This document shows, in pieces, positions 17,147 through 27,276 of a stretch of DNA of 64,000 nt. The stretch comes from Thermoflexaceae bacterium (GTDB lineage: Bacteria > Chloroflexota > Dehalococcoidia > Tepidiformales > Tepidiformaceae), in the NCBI GenBank assembly GCA_015075555.1, contig JABTUD010000001.1, positions 1,116,001 to 1,180,000 on the forward strand, read 5' to 3'. Numbering within the stretch: position 1 is the stretch's first letter; each line of letters starts with the position of its first letter. Position numbers and translations under genes: made by a program. Below the pieces are notes generated by a model. That model made no database searches and was not told where the DNA came from. It saw only the letters and a list, made by a program, of their open reading frames with translations.

Positions 17147-18157
17147 CTAGTCGTGGCGGCGTTCAGCGTATCGGCGGCGGGCGGCGGCCCGGACCATAGC
17201 AGCCCGGCCCGATTCGGCCGCGCCGGACGAGCCAATGCGGAAGGCGCAGAGGTGGACGAGCTTGCCGTCCACGGCGAGGCAGGCCCCTGCTACCGTGTCG
17301 CTGTGCAGCCTCAGGTCTTCGCCCAGGCCAACCGCCGGGAATGATTCGGCGGGCGCTGCGCCCACTTCCGCAAGGAACGCGGCCGCAGCGTCTTTGGCCG
17401 GCGCCGCAGGTTGGGCTTTGCCCGGCTCTGCGACCTCAATAGCGTCAAGTGCGTAGCTGCGAACGATCTTGGGCAGCAGGGCCTTCAGGGTCGCCGTGCA
17501 GTCGAACAGCTCGACCCCGGTGATGGCGGAGTTCACGGCGAAGACAGCTCCTCGCTGGCTTTCCACGGGAACAAGCGCCGCCACGAACTGATCGATGCTT
17601 ACGGCATACCGCTCGTAGATGTCGGCCATCGCAGAGGTTGACGATGCAACCTCCATGTGCCGCTGCTTGCGGGCGATCTCCTCCCAGACCTGTGACTGGT
17701 CGGAGCGGCGAGACTTGAAGACGGAAAGCGAGTGGCTCACCTGCGCCAGGCGCGCGGACCGTCCCAAGGCATGCTGTGTGCGCGACGCCGAGGAGAACCG
17801 CGGGGAAACCTGGGACCAGCGCCCCGCTTCGACACATGACACGGGCACAACCGTCTTTGACTTCCCTGCGAGAAGGAGGGTGAGGTTGAACACGCGGTTC
17901 TGCCTGGCGCCGATTACCTCTTCGCCGTCCAGGAGGAGGACGGCCCGGTCGAGGGTGTTGGTGACGAGGAGGTCAGGCACGCTGCCTCCGTGGGAGACCT
18001 CGGTCACTGCAAGCCCGCCGCTGGCGAGGGCGGCGTCGAGCGTGAGGTAGGACGCCTCCGCGCTCTCCTCGCCGAGGAGCGGAAACATGACGAGGTTCTG
18101 GAATGCAATCGGGTCGCCTACGGCCAGGCGTTCGATTGCGGCTGCGACTACTGCCAC
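17147..18157 (-). CDS. ARPP-1 (DUF6569)-like protein
   Basis: A 336-residue cytoplasmic protein. The segment from VGDPIAFQNLVMFPLL through TNTLDRAVLLLDGEEVIGAR to VPVSCVEAGRW matches the ARPP-1/DUF6569 family, a widespread domain of unknown function named for association with ADP-ribosylglycohydrolase and rhodanese-phosphatase genes. No such partner is adjacent; neighbours are tRNA-Val and a divergent B12 mutase gene. The GTG at 18157 is chosen over an upstream ATG at 18274 because GGAGG (complement of 18164-18168) is ideally placed and the upstream extension is not family-like. The C-terminus after about 270 is Ala-rich and less conserved. Confidence 0.75.
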   Translation of the reverse strand: MAVVAAAIERLAVGDPIAFQNLVMFPLLGEESAEASYLTLDAALASGGLAVTEVSHGGSVPDLLVTNTLDRAVLLLDGEEVIGARQNRVFNLTLLLAGKSKTVVPVSCVEAGRWSQVSPRFSSASRTQHALGRSARLAQVSHSLSVFKSRRSDQSQVWEEIARKQRHMEVASSTSAMADIYERYAVSIDQFVAALVPVESQRGAVFAVNSAITGVELFDCTATLKALLPKIVRSYALDAIEVAEPGKAQPAAPAKDAAAAFLAEVGAAPAESFPAVGLGEDLRLHSDTVAGACLAVDGKLVHLCAFRIGSSGAAESGRAAMVRAAARRRYAERRHD

Positions 18158-18327
18158 CCGGTACCTCCCTTGTGTGTGGGCACTGAGCCCACTGGTAGCT
18201 CGATCTTCTCTTCCCGGGGCGACAGCTCCTGTCGCCTTGCGCGAATCCGCGGAGCGGCGGTTCGGGAAACGCAAACTGGACCGTCAGCCAGTAAACTTGA
18301 GAGCAGATCGTGCAAAGGGATGCGAGC

Positions 18328-19992
<1,665 letters not shown>

Positions 19993-20010
19993 GGTGTCCG
20001 GCGCGGGTCC

Positions 20011-20256
20011 TCAGCGTCCGCCAAAAGCCTCGAAGGTGAGGATCGTGAACGTCTCCCGAACGTGGGGGATGGAGTGGAGGTCCCGTTCGATCAGGCGGCC
20101 AATGCCGTCGATATCGTCGATGTAGAGCTTGACGAGGAGATCGTACTGGCCGGTGATGCTGAACGCCTCGGAGAAGCTCTCGACCTCTGCGATGCGATTG
20201 GCCACGGCGGTGCCGTGTCCCGGGTCGGTCTTAACCATCACGAAAACAGCGCGCAC
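20011..20256 (-). CDS. stand-alone Lrp/AsnC ligand-binding (RAM) domain protein
   Basis: An 81-residue protein made only of the alpha-beta RAM domain of Lrp/AsnC regulators (FVMVKTDPGHG at the start, SITGQYDLLVKLYIDDIDGI in the middle), with no helix-turn-helix. Such one-domain forms assemble as rings, sense small ligands and may modulate full-length Lrp proteins. GTG start without Shine-Dalgarno; a TAGACT -10 candidate lies 6 nt upstream, so the mRNA is probably leaderless. Converges on the mutase gene. Confidence 0.85.
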   Translation of the reverse strand: MRAVFVMVKTDPGHGTAVANRIAEVESFSEAFSITGQYDLLVKLYIDDIDGIGRLIERDLHSIPHVRETFTILTFEAFGGR

Positions 20257-20262
20257 CGTCGT

Positions 20263-20268
20263 AGTCTA
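20263..20268 (-). promoter_or_regulatory. -10 for leaderless Lrp-domain gene
   Basis: TAGACT on the minus strand ends 6 nt before the GTG at 20256. Confidence 0.45.
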
Positions 20269-20361
20269 AGGCAACCCGTGGCGGAGCAGCAGCCCGGCCG
20301 GGTGATCCGCGCTACGATAGACGCGGGCCACGTACCCATTCGATGAAGGAGGCACTCCCCG

Positions 20362-20391
20362 ATGCGCCAGGTCCCCATCCGGATCGTGTGA
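20362..20391 (+). other. possible 9-codon leader ORF upstream of the 41-residue protein
   Basis: An ATG with GAAGGAGG 10 nt upstream opens MRQVPIRIV and stops at TGA 20389-20391. It lies between a TACGAT -10 candidate (20313-20318) and the next small gene. It could be a leader peptide or chance. Confidence 0.25.
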
Positions 20392-20434
20392 GACATCAGC
20401 AAGGTGGCGATGACCACCGACGAAGGAGTGACTC

Positions 20435-20560
20435 TTGGCAAAGCAACCGAAACCAAAGCCCGGTAAGGGGCCACAGGGCGCACCGGCAACGCCAGCCAGG
20501 CCGGGCAAGAGCGCCGGGGCTGGTGGCGCGAAGCCCGTGCGCATGCCGGTAAAGAAGTAG
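20435..20560 (+). CDS. 41-residue basic Pro/Lys/Gly-rich protein
   Basis: A micro-ORF starting at TTG 20435 with GAAGGAG six bases upstream and ending at TAG 20558-20560. The product is rich in Lys, Pro, Gly and Ala (begins MAKQPKPKPGKGPQG, ends KPVRMPVKK), strongly basic and predicted disordered. It resembles small nucleic-acid- or ribosome-associated tails but no family is recognised. The good ribosome site and codon composition like its neighbours favour a real gene; it sits between the Lrp-domain gene and the Bat operon. Confidence 0.5.
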   Translation: MAKQPKPKPGKGPQGAPATPARPGKSAGAGGAKPVRMPVKK

Positions 20561-20609
20561 TCCAGCAGGGCGCCGGGAGTTGTGTGGCGTGCCGCTCCCG
20601 GTGCTCCTG

Positions 20610-22373
20610 TCAGTAGTCGTTTGGGTCGGAGCTGCCCGCAAAGGCGCCGCGCAGGGCGGCGATGCGGCTACGCTCGGCGAGCAGCTCGAGGATGCGCATC
20701 GCCTCCGAGGGGGAAAGCTCCTCCCCGGCTTCGGCAAGGATGCCTTCGACCTCCCGGTCGATAGCGGCGAGCTGGCGAGCGATGGTCTCGGGGTCGCTGC
20801 CGGGGGTTGAACCGCCACCACCGCCCGGTTGCCCGGCGCCGGGCTGGCCAGCATCGCCGGGCTGGCCGCTCCCGGGTTGCGCATCCTGGCCGTCCCCGCC
20901 CTCAGAGCCCTCCCCGGGTGCGCCGGGCCCTGGCTCACCGTCCTGCCGGGCCTTTGGACCCATGACCCTGAGGACCACCTCGTAGTCATGCCGCGCGGCC
21001 GCATCGCCGGGATCGATGAGCAGTGCCTGCTTGAACGCTTCCAGGGCGGCATCGAGGTTCCCGGCGCTGAACTGGTGGTGGCCGATGCTCGCATACGCCC
21101 TCGCCCTCTCCGTGGTATGGGGCGAGAGCAGCGCGCGGCGCGCCGCCTGTATGGCCTCGTCGTAGCGGCCCTCTCGCTCAAGTGCTGCAGCGAGGTTCAG
21201 GGCGATAACAGGGTCCGTGGGGCTCTCGGCGAGCGCGTCGTAGAAGAGGTCAACGGCACGGCTGTAGTCGCCTTCGTCGAAAGCAGTACGGGCCTGGCCG
21301 TTCAGACCATAGGCCCGGGTCGCGCAGGCGGGAAGGAGCACAACCAAGACCAGCGCCAGGGCAGGGGCGAGGGCCTGTCTGCGGACCGGCGTCCGCGGCG
21401 GCCAGCGCTCGGCGAGCGCGGCCAGCACCACGAGCGCAAGCGCGGCCGCAACAAACCACTGGAACCGTTCGATGGGGATTGTGCCCGTCTTTTCATCGAG
21501 GCGCGCACGTTCCAGGGCGCCGACACTGCTGGCGACCAGGCCGGGCACCACGCGGAGGTCCGCTCCCAGGTAGTGCCCCCCCGAGGCTGCGGCAAGGGCC
21601 TGAAGGAAGGGCTCGTTGAGCCGCGAGAGGAGCGGCCTGCCATCGGCGTCGAGCTTATCGGTGAAGCGGCGGGTGGAGTTGTCGAATTCAGGAATGCCGG
21701 CGCCCGTGCTGGTCCCGGCGCCAGCAATGAGCAGCTCAATCCCCGCCGTCCGGAGCCGGGCGGCCGCCCCCGCGGGGTCAGGTCCAAGGTTATCGCCATC
21801 GGTGATGAGGAGAACTATTCGCCCGGCGCGGCTTTCGGGGCCGAGCTCGTTGAGCGCCAGGTCGAGCCCGGAAGCGGCGTCGGTGCCACCGGTCACGAAC
21901 ACCGGCCCGGCCTCGAGCGTGTTGACCACGTTGGCGGCTGCATCGAGGTCGCCAGTGAGCGGAAATCGCAGGCGGGCGCTGCCTCCGAACACCACCAGCC
22001 CAACCCGGTCGCCGGCGAGGAGGCTGAGCGAGCGAGTGACGGCATCTTTGGCGGCCTGGAGGCGGCTGGGAGCGACATCGGTGGCGGCCATGCTGCGCGA
22101 CACGTCGAGCACAACGACCAGGTCGGCGCCCTCGCGACGAAGCGCTGTCTGTTCGCTTCCCCAGCGTGGCAGGGCCGCGGCGAGAATGAGTGCGGCCGCG
22201 CCCGCGGCCAGCAGAGCCGCACTGACCGTGCCGCGCCGTGGCGGCGCGGCACGCGCCACCGCGCGCGCCCGCATGGCGGCGCGCCGAGTCCCGAACTCCC
22301 AGAGGACCAGGGCGAGCGGCGCCAGCGGCAGTGCGAGCAGCACAAGGGGATGCCCGAAGTCCAGGCCGATCAT
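20610..22373 (-). CDS. BatB-BatC fusion: VWA domain plus TPR membrane protein
   Basis: A 587-residue protein that joins two usually separate Bat products. Two N-terminal membrane helices flank residues 5-75; a von Willebrand A domain follows (about 85-270) with the MIDAS start VLDVSRSM; two more membrane segments surround a short loop; then TPR repeats (FDEGDYSRAVDLFYDAL and following), a Gly/Pro/Gln-rich linker and a charged C-terminal helix. The ATG at 22373 overlaps the batA stop as ATGA. Last gene of moxR-DUF58-batD-like-batA-batBC; in other bacteria these MoxR-VWA systems act in envelope stress or protein-complex maturation. Confidence 0.85.
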   Translation of the reverse strand: MIGLDFGHPLVLLALPLAPLALVLWEFGTRRAAMRARAVARAAPPRRGTVSAALLAAGAAALILAAALPRWGSEQTALRREGADLVVVLDVSRSMAATDVAPSRLQAAKDAVTRSLSLLAGDRVGLVVFGGSARLRFPLTGDLDAAANVVNTLEAGPVFVTGGTDAASGLDLALNELGPESRAGRIVLLITDGDNLGPDPAGAAARLRTAGIELLIAGAGTSTGAGIPEFDNSTRRFTDKLDADGRPLLSRLNEPFLQALAAASGGHYLGADLRVVPGLVASSVGALERARLDEKTGTIPIERFQWFVAAALALVVLAALAERWPPRTPVRRQALAPALALVLVVLLPACATRAYGLNGQARTAFDEGDYSRAVDLFYDALAESPTDPVIALNLAAALEREGRYDEAIQAARRALLSPHTTERARAYASIGHHQFSAGNLDAALEAFKQALLIDPGDAAARHDYEVVLRVMGPKARQDGEPGPGAPGEGSEGGDGQDAQPGSGQPGDAGQPGAGQPGGGGGSTPGSDPETIARQLAAIDREVEGILAEAGEELSPSEAMRILELLAERSRIAALRGAFAGSSDPNDY

Positions 22374-23311
22374 CCGGTGGGCCTCCTGAAGTAGGCGCCG
22401 CGAAGCGCGAGCTCGGCGAGCAGGAAGGCGGCCCCGGCGAGCGCGAGCCATGGTCCATACTCGACGAATCTCTCGTAGCGCTCCTGGTCGAGGTGGCTGG
22501 TTTCGAGCTGGCCGATCTCGGCGTAGACATCGGCCAGCTCGCCGCCGCTGCGTGCAACGAAGTACTTTCCGCCGGTGCGCCCGGCAATGGACTTCAGGAG
22601 CTCTTCATCGAATCCGCGCCCGCGGCTACCGGTCGCGCTTTCGACGCCTATTGTGTAGACGCGGATGCGTAGCGATTCGGCCAGGGCCGCCGCATCGTTG
22701 GGATGGATGGATTGAGCGTTATGTTCGCCGTCAGTAAGGAGAATGACGATGCGGCTGCGGGCGGGCGACTCCCTGAGCATGGTGAGCGCCGCTGAAAGGC
22801 CGACGCCGATACCGGTACCATCGGGAAGGATGCCGCTGCCGATCTCCGCGACCACCCTGTCGAGCGCGAGGTAGTCGAGGGTTAGTGGGGCCATGGGGAG
22901 CGCGTCCTCCTGGAAGACGACGAGGCCGATGCGATCGTTTGTGCGGCTGCGGATGAAGTCCCGGACCACCTCCTTCGTTACATCGAGCCGTGACTGTCCG
23001 CCGCCGAGGAAGTTCGTGTCCATGGAGCTGGAGATGTCGAGCGAAAGGGCGATATCGATGCCTTCGGCAGGCAGGAGAGCCTCGGCGCGGCCGGCCCGCG
23101 GCCGGGCCAACCCGGCCACGAGCAGCAGGATGGCGACGACGCGCAGGGCGGGGAGCCAGCGGGCCGCGCGGAGACGGAAGGTCGGCGGCACGCCTGAGAT
23201 CCCCGCGAGGGAGGGGACTGGATGGGCGGCGACCCGCCGCGTCGCGGCGAGCAGCGCCACGGGAACGGCAAGCAGGGCAAGCAGCAGGAAGTAGGGCTGC
23301 GCGAATTCCAT
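22370..23311 (-). CDS. BatA-like VWA-domain membrane protein
   Basis: A 313-residue protein with two N-terminal transmembrane helices, a VWA domain (about 83-265) and a final membrane helix. LSLDISSSMD is the metal-ion-dependent adhesion site, DGTGIGVGLSAAL and LLTDGEHNAQS complete the MIDAS loops, so metal binding should be intact. The ATG overlaps the upstream stop as TGATG. VWA proteins of this type are presumed partners of the MoxR ATPase in the same operon. Confidence 0.9.
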   Translation of the reverse strand: MEFAQPYFLLLALLAVPVALLAATRRVAAHPVPSLAGISGVPPTFRLRAARWLPALRVVAILLLVAGLARPRAGRAEALLPAEGIDIALSLDISSSMDTNFLGGGQSRLDVTKEVVRDFIRSRTNDRIGLVVFQEDALPMAPLTLDYLALDRVVAEIGSGILPDGTGIGVGLSAALTMLRESPARSRIVILLTDGEHNAQSIHPNDAAALAESLRIRVYTIGVESATGSRGRGFDEELLKSIAGRTGGKYFVARSGGELADVYAEIGQLETSHLDQERYERFVEYGPWLALAGAAFLLAELALRGAYFRRPTG

Positions 23312-24210
23312 CAGACGCCACCCTCAACTATCTCGCGGGCCATGTTCAGGTCCGAGAGGCGGCGCTCCGCAGCGGGACGATAGCCGGCGTAGATCACGGC
23401 ATCGCACTCGTCCAGCAGACCGCTGACCAGCCTCGCCTGCCAGCGATCGAGCCCAAGGTGCTCCATCCGGGCGGTGATCTCAGCAGCGGTCAAGGCCGCC
23501 GCCGGGATTCCGTAGCGGCCCGCGAGCACCGCCCTGACGCTCGCAGCCAGGTCCCTGTAGGCCGAGGCTGGGTCTGTATGCATGGCCGCCTCAACGGTCG
23601 CCAGGTCGGGCGGCGCTGGAGGTAGAGGCGCCGGGGAGGGCGCCCCGGGACGAGCCCGGGTTCGCCACCTTCTGACGGCGGTGAACCCGGCCAGGTAGAG
23701 CAGGGCTGCGGCCACCGCTCCGCCGGCCGCGATCGCTGGCCGGAGCAGGGGCGATTCTGCCCCGCCTATGGGTCGCGGGGCGGGCAGCGGCGTGAGCTCG
23801 TCCGGCTCATCGACGCTCAGGGTCTGGTTCACGGCGAGCGACACGGCCGGGAGCGTTCGGGATTCAACCGCCGGGCCGTTGAGCACGATGATGCCGGGTG
23901 CGAAGCGGACGTCGCCGGGCCAGAAGGGGGCCACGATCATTTCGAGCACGTGCAGCGTGCCGCCATCCTGGTCGCGAGAGCTGCGTGAGACCACCCGGAC
24001 CAGCTCGACGGTCCCCCAGGAACGGGCGATCGGGTCGGGTTCGACCGTCGCGCCGCGCGGGGCAAAGACCTCCACGGTGAGGGAGAGCTGCTGTCCGATT
24101 ATGGCCGAGGTGGCGGAGAGGGTGACCCGGTCAGGTTCGTCGGCGGCAGCAGAGGGAACGGCGGCAATGGCGAGCACCAGGCCAGCAAGCGCGATCGCGA
24201 AACGCCTCAT
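23311..24210 (-). CDS. BatD/DUF4381-like secreted-anchored protein
   Basis: A 299-residue protein with a signal peptide (MRRFAIALAGLVLAIAAVPSAAA), a beta-rich extracytoplasmic region (about 25-150), one membrane helix (about 158-180, LLRPAIAAGGAVAAALLYLAG), and a cytoplasmic helical tail ending with YAGYRPAAERRLSDL. This layout and position between DUF58 and batA match the BatD/DUF4381 component of MoxR-Bat operons, though sequence identity is weak. Overlaps both neighbours (ATGA with DUF58, TGATG with batA). Confidence 0.7.
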   Translation of the reverse strand: MRRFAIALAGLVLAIAAVPSAAADEPDRVTLSATSAIIGQQLSLTVEVFAPRGATVEPDPIARSWGTVELVRVVSRSSRDQDGGTLHVLEMIVAPFWPGDVRFAPGIIVLNGPAVESRTLPAVSLAVNQTLSVDEPDELTPLPAPRPIGGAESPLLRPAIAAGGAVAAALLYLAGFTAVRRWRTRARPGAPSPAPLPPAPPDLATVEAAMHTDPASAYRDLAASVRAVLAGRYGIPAAALTAAEITARMEHLGLDRWQARLVSGLLDECDAVIYAGYRPAAERRLSDLNMAREIVEGGV

Positions 24211-25154
24211 CCCGCCACCGCCAGGGCCCGCTTGCGGAAGAAGCGCAGGAGGGCGGGCACGTAGTCGACGCCAACTTCTACCTCAATCTCGTCTATCCCG
24301 GCCTGGCCGAAAAGGAGCCTGCGCTCAGCATCGAGCCGGCGGATGTGGGCCGCGTAGGCCTCACGAACCGCGACGCTGGAGCTATCGACTTCCATCATCG
24401 CGCCGGTTTCGGAATCGGCGAGCCGGATGAGACCGGCGGCGGGCAGGGCTTCATCGATTGGCTCGCGCACGCGGATACCAATGAGGTCGTGACGGCGGGC
24501 AGCCGAACGGATGGACGCCGAATAGCCTGTGGAGAGGAAGTCAGAAACCAGGAACACCGTCGCCCTGCGCTTCTGCACGTCTGCCAGGTACTGCAACGCG
24601 GCGCCGATACTGGTTCCTGAGGTTCGGGGCTGTGGCCAGAGCATCTCCCGGACCACGCGAAAGACATTACCCGCGCCATTTGCAGGGCGTATGTACAGCT
24701 CGGGTTCGGCGGCGAAGAGCAGCAGGCCGACCCTGTCCTTGTTCCGGATGGCCGCGAGGGCAAGCACCGCACAGATTTCAGCGGCGAGGTCGCCCTTGGT
24801 CCTGGGCAGGGCGCCGGCCCGTTGCGAGGCGCTCACGTCGACGGCGAAGATGACCGTCAGGTCGCGGTCCTCCCGGTAGCGGCGAATGAACGGCTCCCCG
24901 GTGCGCGCGAACGCTTTCCAGTCGATGGAGCGGACATCGTCACCAGGCACATAGGGGCGGAGCTCATCGAATTCGATGCCGCGCCCTCGGAAGATGGCGT
25001 GGTACTCGCCGAGGAAGAGGTCGTCCACGAGGCGGCGGGCCTTGATCTCGATGAGCTTCACGCGCTGGAGCAGTTCGGGCGGGATGCCGGGAGCGTGACC
25101 ATCGCCAGGCGATTCGGTCCCGGTGGCCGGGGACGTCCTGCTCCAGAGCTTCAC
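24207..25154 (-). CDS. DUF58 family protein
   Basis: A 315-residue cytoplasmic DUF58 protein with a degenerate VWA fold. GRGIEFDELRPYVPGDDVRSIDWKAFARTGEP is split here by the family motif FDELRPYVPGDD.R.IDW, and DLTVIFAVDVSAS is the MIDAS-like strand. Always found next to MoxR ATPases; here the moxR stop lies 22 nt upstream and the end overlaps the BatD-like start by 4 bp. Probably bridges the ATPase and the membrane VWA proteins. Confidence 0.92.
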   Translation of the reverse strand: MKLWSRTSPATGTESPGDGHAPGIPPELLQRVKLIEIKARRLVDDLFLGEYHAIFRGRGIEFDELRPYVPGDDVRSIDWKAFARTGEPFIRRYREDRDLTVIFAVDVSASQRAGALPRTKGDLAAEICAVLALAAIRNKDRVGLLLFAAEPELYIRPANGAGNVFRVVREMLWPQPRTSGTSIGAALQYLADVQKRRATVFLVSDFLSTGYSASIRSAARRHDLIGIRVREPIDEALPAAGLIRLADSETGAMMEVDSSSVAVREAYAAHIRRLDAERRLLFGQAGIDEIEVEVGVDYVPALLRFFRKRALAVAG

Positions 25155-25176
25155 GTGTATGCCCCCCTTGCCCGTA

Positions 25177-26166
25177 CTACGGGATGGCGACGCTTTCGAG
25201 CACGCGGTCGATGAGGTCGTCGCTGGTCAGCTCTTCCGCCTCGGCTTCGTAGGTCGTGACGATACGATGGCGGAGGACGTCGTGGGCGAGCGCCTTGATG
25301 TCGTCGGGGGTTACGTAGCCCCGGCCCATGAGGAGTGCGCGGGCACGCGCCGCAGCGGCAAGGGCGATGCTTGCCCGCGGCGAGGCCCCGTAGGCGATTA
25401 GCGGTTCGAGGGCGGGCAGCTGGTAAGAGGCTGGCTGCCTTGTGGCATGGACAACCTGGACGATGTACTCCTTGAGTGAGTCGTCCATTGCCACCTCACG
25501 CAGCGCTTCACGCGCAGCGAGGATGTCATCGCGCGAGGCGACAGCGGCGGGAGCGGGAAGGCGCCCATCGAGACCAATTTCCATGATGCGGCGCTCTTCC
25601 TGGCGCGATGGATAGCCGACGCGCGCCTTGAGCAGGAAGCGGTCGAGCTGCGCCTCGGGCAGCGGGTAGGTGCCCTCCTGCTCAATGGGGTTCTGGGTGG
25701 CCATGACCAGGAAAGGCTCATCGAGAGGAAACGTCTGGCCGCCGATGCTCACGTGACGTTCTTCCATGGCTTCGAGGAGGGCGGACTGGACCTTGGCCGG
25801 GGCGCGGTTTATCTCATCGGCGAGGACAATGTTGGAGAAGATGGGTCCCCTCCGTACCTGGAAGCGCCCGTCGGCGGGGCTGAAGACCTCGGTCCCCACA
25901 ACATCGGCAGGCAACAGGTCGGGGGTGAACTGGATGCGCACAAAGCCAAGGTGGAGCGTTCGCGCAAGCGTGGAGACGGCCAGCGACTTGGCAAGCCCGG
26001 GCACCCCTTCGACAAGGATATGGCCGTTACAAAGCAGGCCGATGAGCAGGCGGTCGATGAGGGCATCCTGGCCGACAATGACCTGATGCACCTGTTCACG
26101 AACGCGCGAAAGGGCCTCGACGGCGGAGGTTCCCCGCAGGGATAGCGTGCGAGCTCCGGCGGTCAT
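25177..26166 (-). CDS. MoxR-family AAA+ ATPase
   Basis: A 329-residue AAA+ chaperone-like ATPase. Walker A is GVPGLAKS, Walker B IVLADEINRAP, sensor 1 is in VMATQNPIEQEGTYPLPEAQ and sensor 2 near the C-terminal SPRASIAL, all typical of MoxR. The ATG at 26166 is chosen over an upstream frame extension because CCGGAG precedes it and the extension is not family-like. A TACAAT -10 candidate (complement of 26216-26221) would give a leader of about 45 nt. First gene of the Bat-type operon. Confidence 0.93.
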   Translation of the reverse strand: MTAGARTLSLRGTSAVEALSRVREQVHQVIVGQDALIDRLLIGLLCNGHILVEGVPGLAKSLAVSTLARTLHLGFVRIQFTPDLLPADVVGTEVFSPADGRFQVRRGPIFSNIVLADEINRAPAKVQSALLEAMEERHVSIGGQTFPLDEPFLVMATQNPIEQEGTYPLPEAQLDRFLLKARVGYPSRQEERRIMEIGLDGRLPAPAAVASRDDILAAREALREVAMDDSLKEYIVQVVHATRQPASYQLPALEPLIAYGASPRASIALAAAARARALLMGRGYVTPDDIKALAHDVLRHRIVTTYEAEAEELTSDDLIDRVLESVAIP

Positions 26167-26266
26167 TGCGGCTCCGGCAGCAGGACTCCGGCGGCTCAGA
26201 GGCCGGGCGCCCTCAATTGTAGGGCCCACCGGCCCCCGCCGTGAGAAAAGGGCGGTTAACCGTACC

Positions 26267-26974
26267 TCACCAGTCGGGGATGGCTGCACCGGGGGAGTGG
26301 TCGTAGTTCGCCCGGGCAAAGACGGCGATTCGAACGCTTCGCGCCCCATAGTCCTTGAGGACGCGCGCACCTTCGTTGGCCGTTGCGCCGGTGGTCACCA
26401 CATCGTCAACGAGTACGGCACGGAGGCCATCGAGCGGTGGGCCCGCGTAGCGAAAGGCGCCGCTTACGTTCGCGCGGCGTTCGGCCGGACGCAAGCCGAC
26501 CTGGGTCCCCGTCCTGCGGATGCGTTCCAGGCTTCCCGGGCCGGGGTTCCAGCCCAGGCCCGCGAGGATGAGGGCCGCCTGGTTGAAGCCGCGCCCGCGT
26601 TCGCGGGCGCGGTGGAGCGGCACCGGGTAGGCGATATCGAAGGAGCCCGCGGTGGGGAGCCTGGCCACGGCGTGGGCCATTGTCGCTGCCAGGGCCTCGA
26701 TGTAGCGGTACTTGAGACCATGGACAACGCGGCGGGCTGCGCCTTCCATGTCGAACGCGGCGATTGCGCCATCGAGCGCATCCCAGGCAAAGCAGCGTGG
26801 ACAGTTGCCGCTGCCTTCCCACTTCCCGGCGCAGTTACGACAGCGGTCGCCGCCGTCGCAGGGGGTCATGGTGGCTTCGCAGCGGTTACAGAGAGGGGGG
26901 CCGAACCTACCACAGGCGACGCACCTCTCCGGGTAGAAAAGATTGAGCAGAGAGGACGCCAGCGAACCGGCCAC
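26267..26974 (-). CDS. ComF-family phosphoribosyltransferase-like protein
   Basis: A 235-residue ComF-type protein: an N-terminal double zinc ribbon (CVACGRFGPPLCNRC, CRNCAGKWEGSGNCPRC) and a C-terminal PRTase domain with VLVDDVVTTGAT as the PRPP-binding loop. ComF proteins act in competence and possibly single-strand DNA or nucleotide salvage. The GTG at 26974 is the best start given usual family length and the divergent moaD gene, but it lacks a clear ribosome site. Confidence 0.85.
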   Translation of the reverse strand: MAGSLASSLLNLFYPERCVACGRFGPPLCNRCEATMTPCDGGDRCRNCAGKWEGSGNCPRCFAWDALDGAIAAFDMEGAARRVVHGLKYRYIEALAATMAHAVARLPTAGSFDIAYPVPLHRARERGRGFNQAALILAGLGWNPGPGSLERIRRTGTQVGLRPAERRANVSGAFRYAGPPLDGLRAVLVDDVVTTGATANEGARVLKDYGARSVRIAVFARANYDHSPGAAIPDW

Positions 26975-27016
26975 GATGGGCCAAGGGTAGCGGCATCGCG
27001 GGAAGGATGCATCGCC

Positions 27017-27022
27017 TACAAT
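27017..27022 (+). promoter_or_regulatory. -10 for leaderless moaD
   Basis: TACAAT (5 of 6 consensus) ends 6 nt before the GTG at 27029. Confidence 0.5.
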
Positions 27023-27028
27023 GGCAAT

Positions 27029-27274
27029 GTGAACGTCACCGTGCTGCTCTTCGCATCGCTCGCCGACCGTGCGGGGACGCGGCGGATCGAGATTGGGTAC
27101 GAGCCGGGAGACACCGTCCGCTCGGTTTGTGAGCGGGTAATGGAGGCTCACCCGGCATTGCTGAGCTTCAAGCCAGCGCTGCTTTATGCGCTGAACGAGG
27201 AGTACGTGCGCCCTGGTGACCCGGTGCCGCCGGGCGCGACCCTCGCACTCATTCCCCCGGTCTCTGGAGGTTAG
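27029..27274 (+). CDS. moaD: molybdopterin synthase small subunit (MoaD/ThiS-like)
   Basis: An 81-residue ubiquitin-fold sulfur carrier. The C-terminus PPVSGG ends in the Gly-Gly that is adenylated and thiocarboxylated before sulfur transfer to precursor Z. The GTG start has no Shine-Dalgarno but a -10 six bases upstream. moaE follows after 2 nt, which makes MoaD rather than ThiS the right reading. Confidence 0.92.
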   Translation: MNVTVLLFASLADRAGTRRIEIGYEPGDTVRSVCERVMEAHPALLSFKPALLYALNEEYVRPGDPVPPGATLALIPPVSGG

Positions 27275-27276
27275 GG

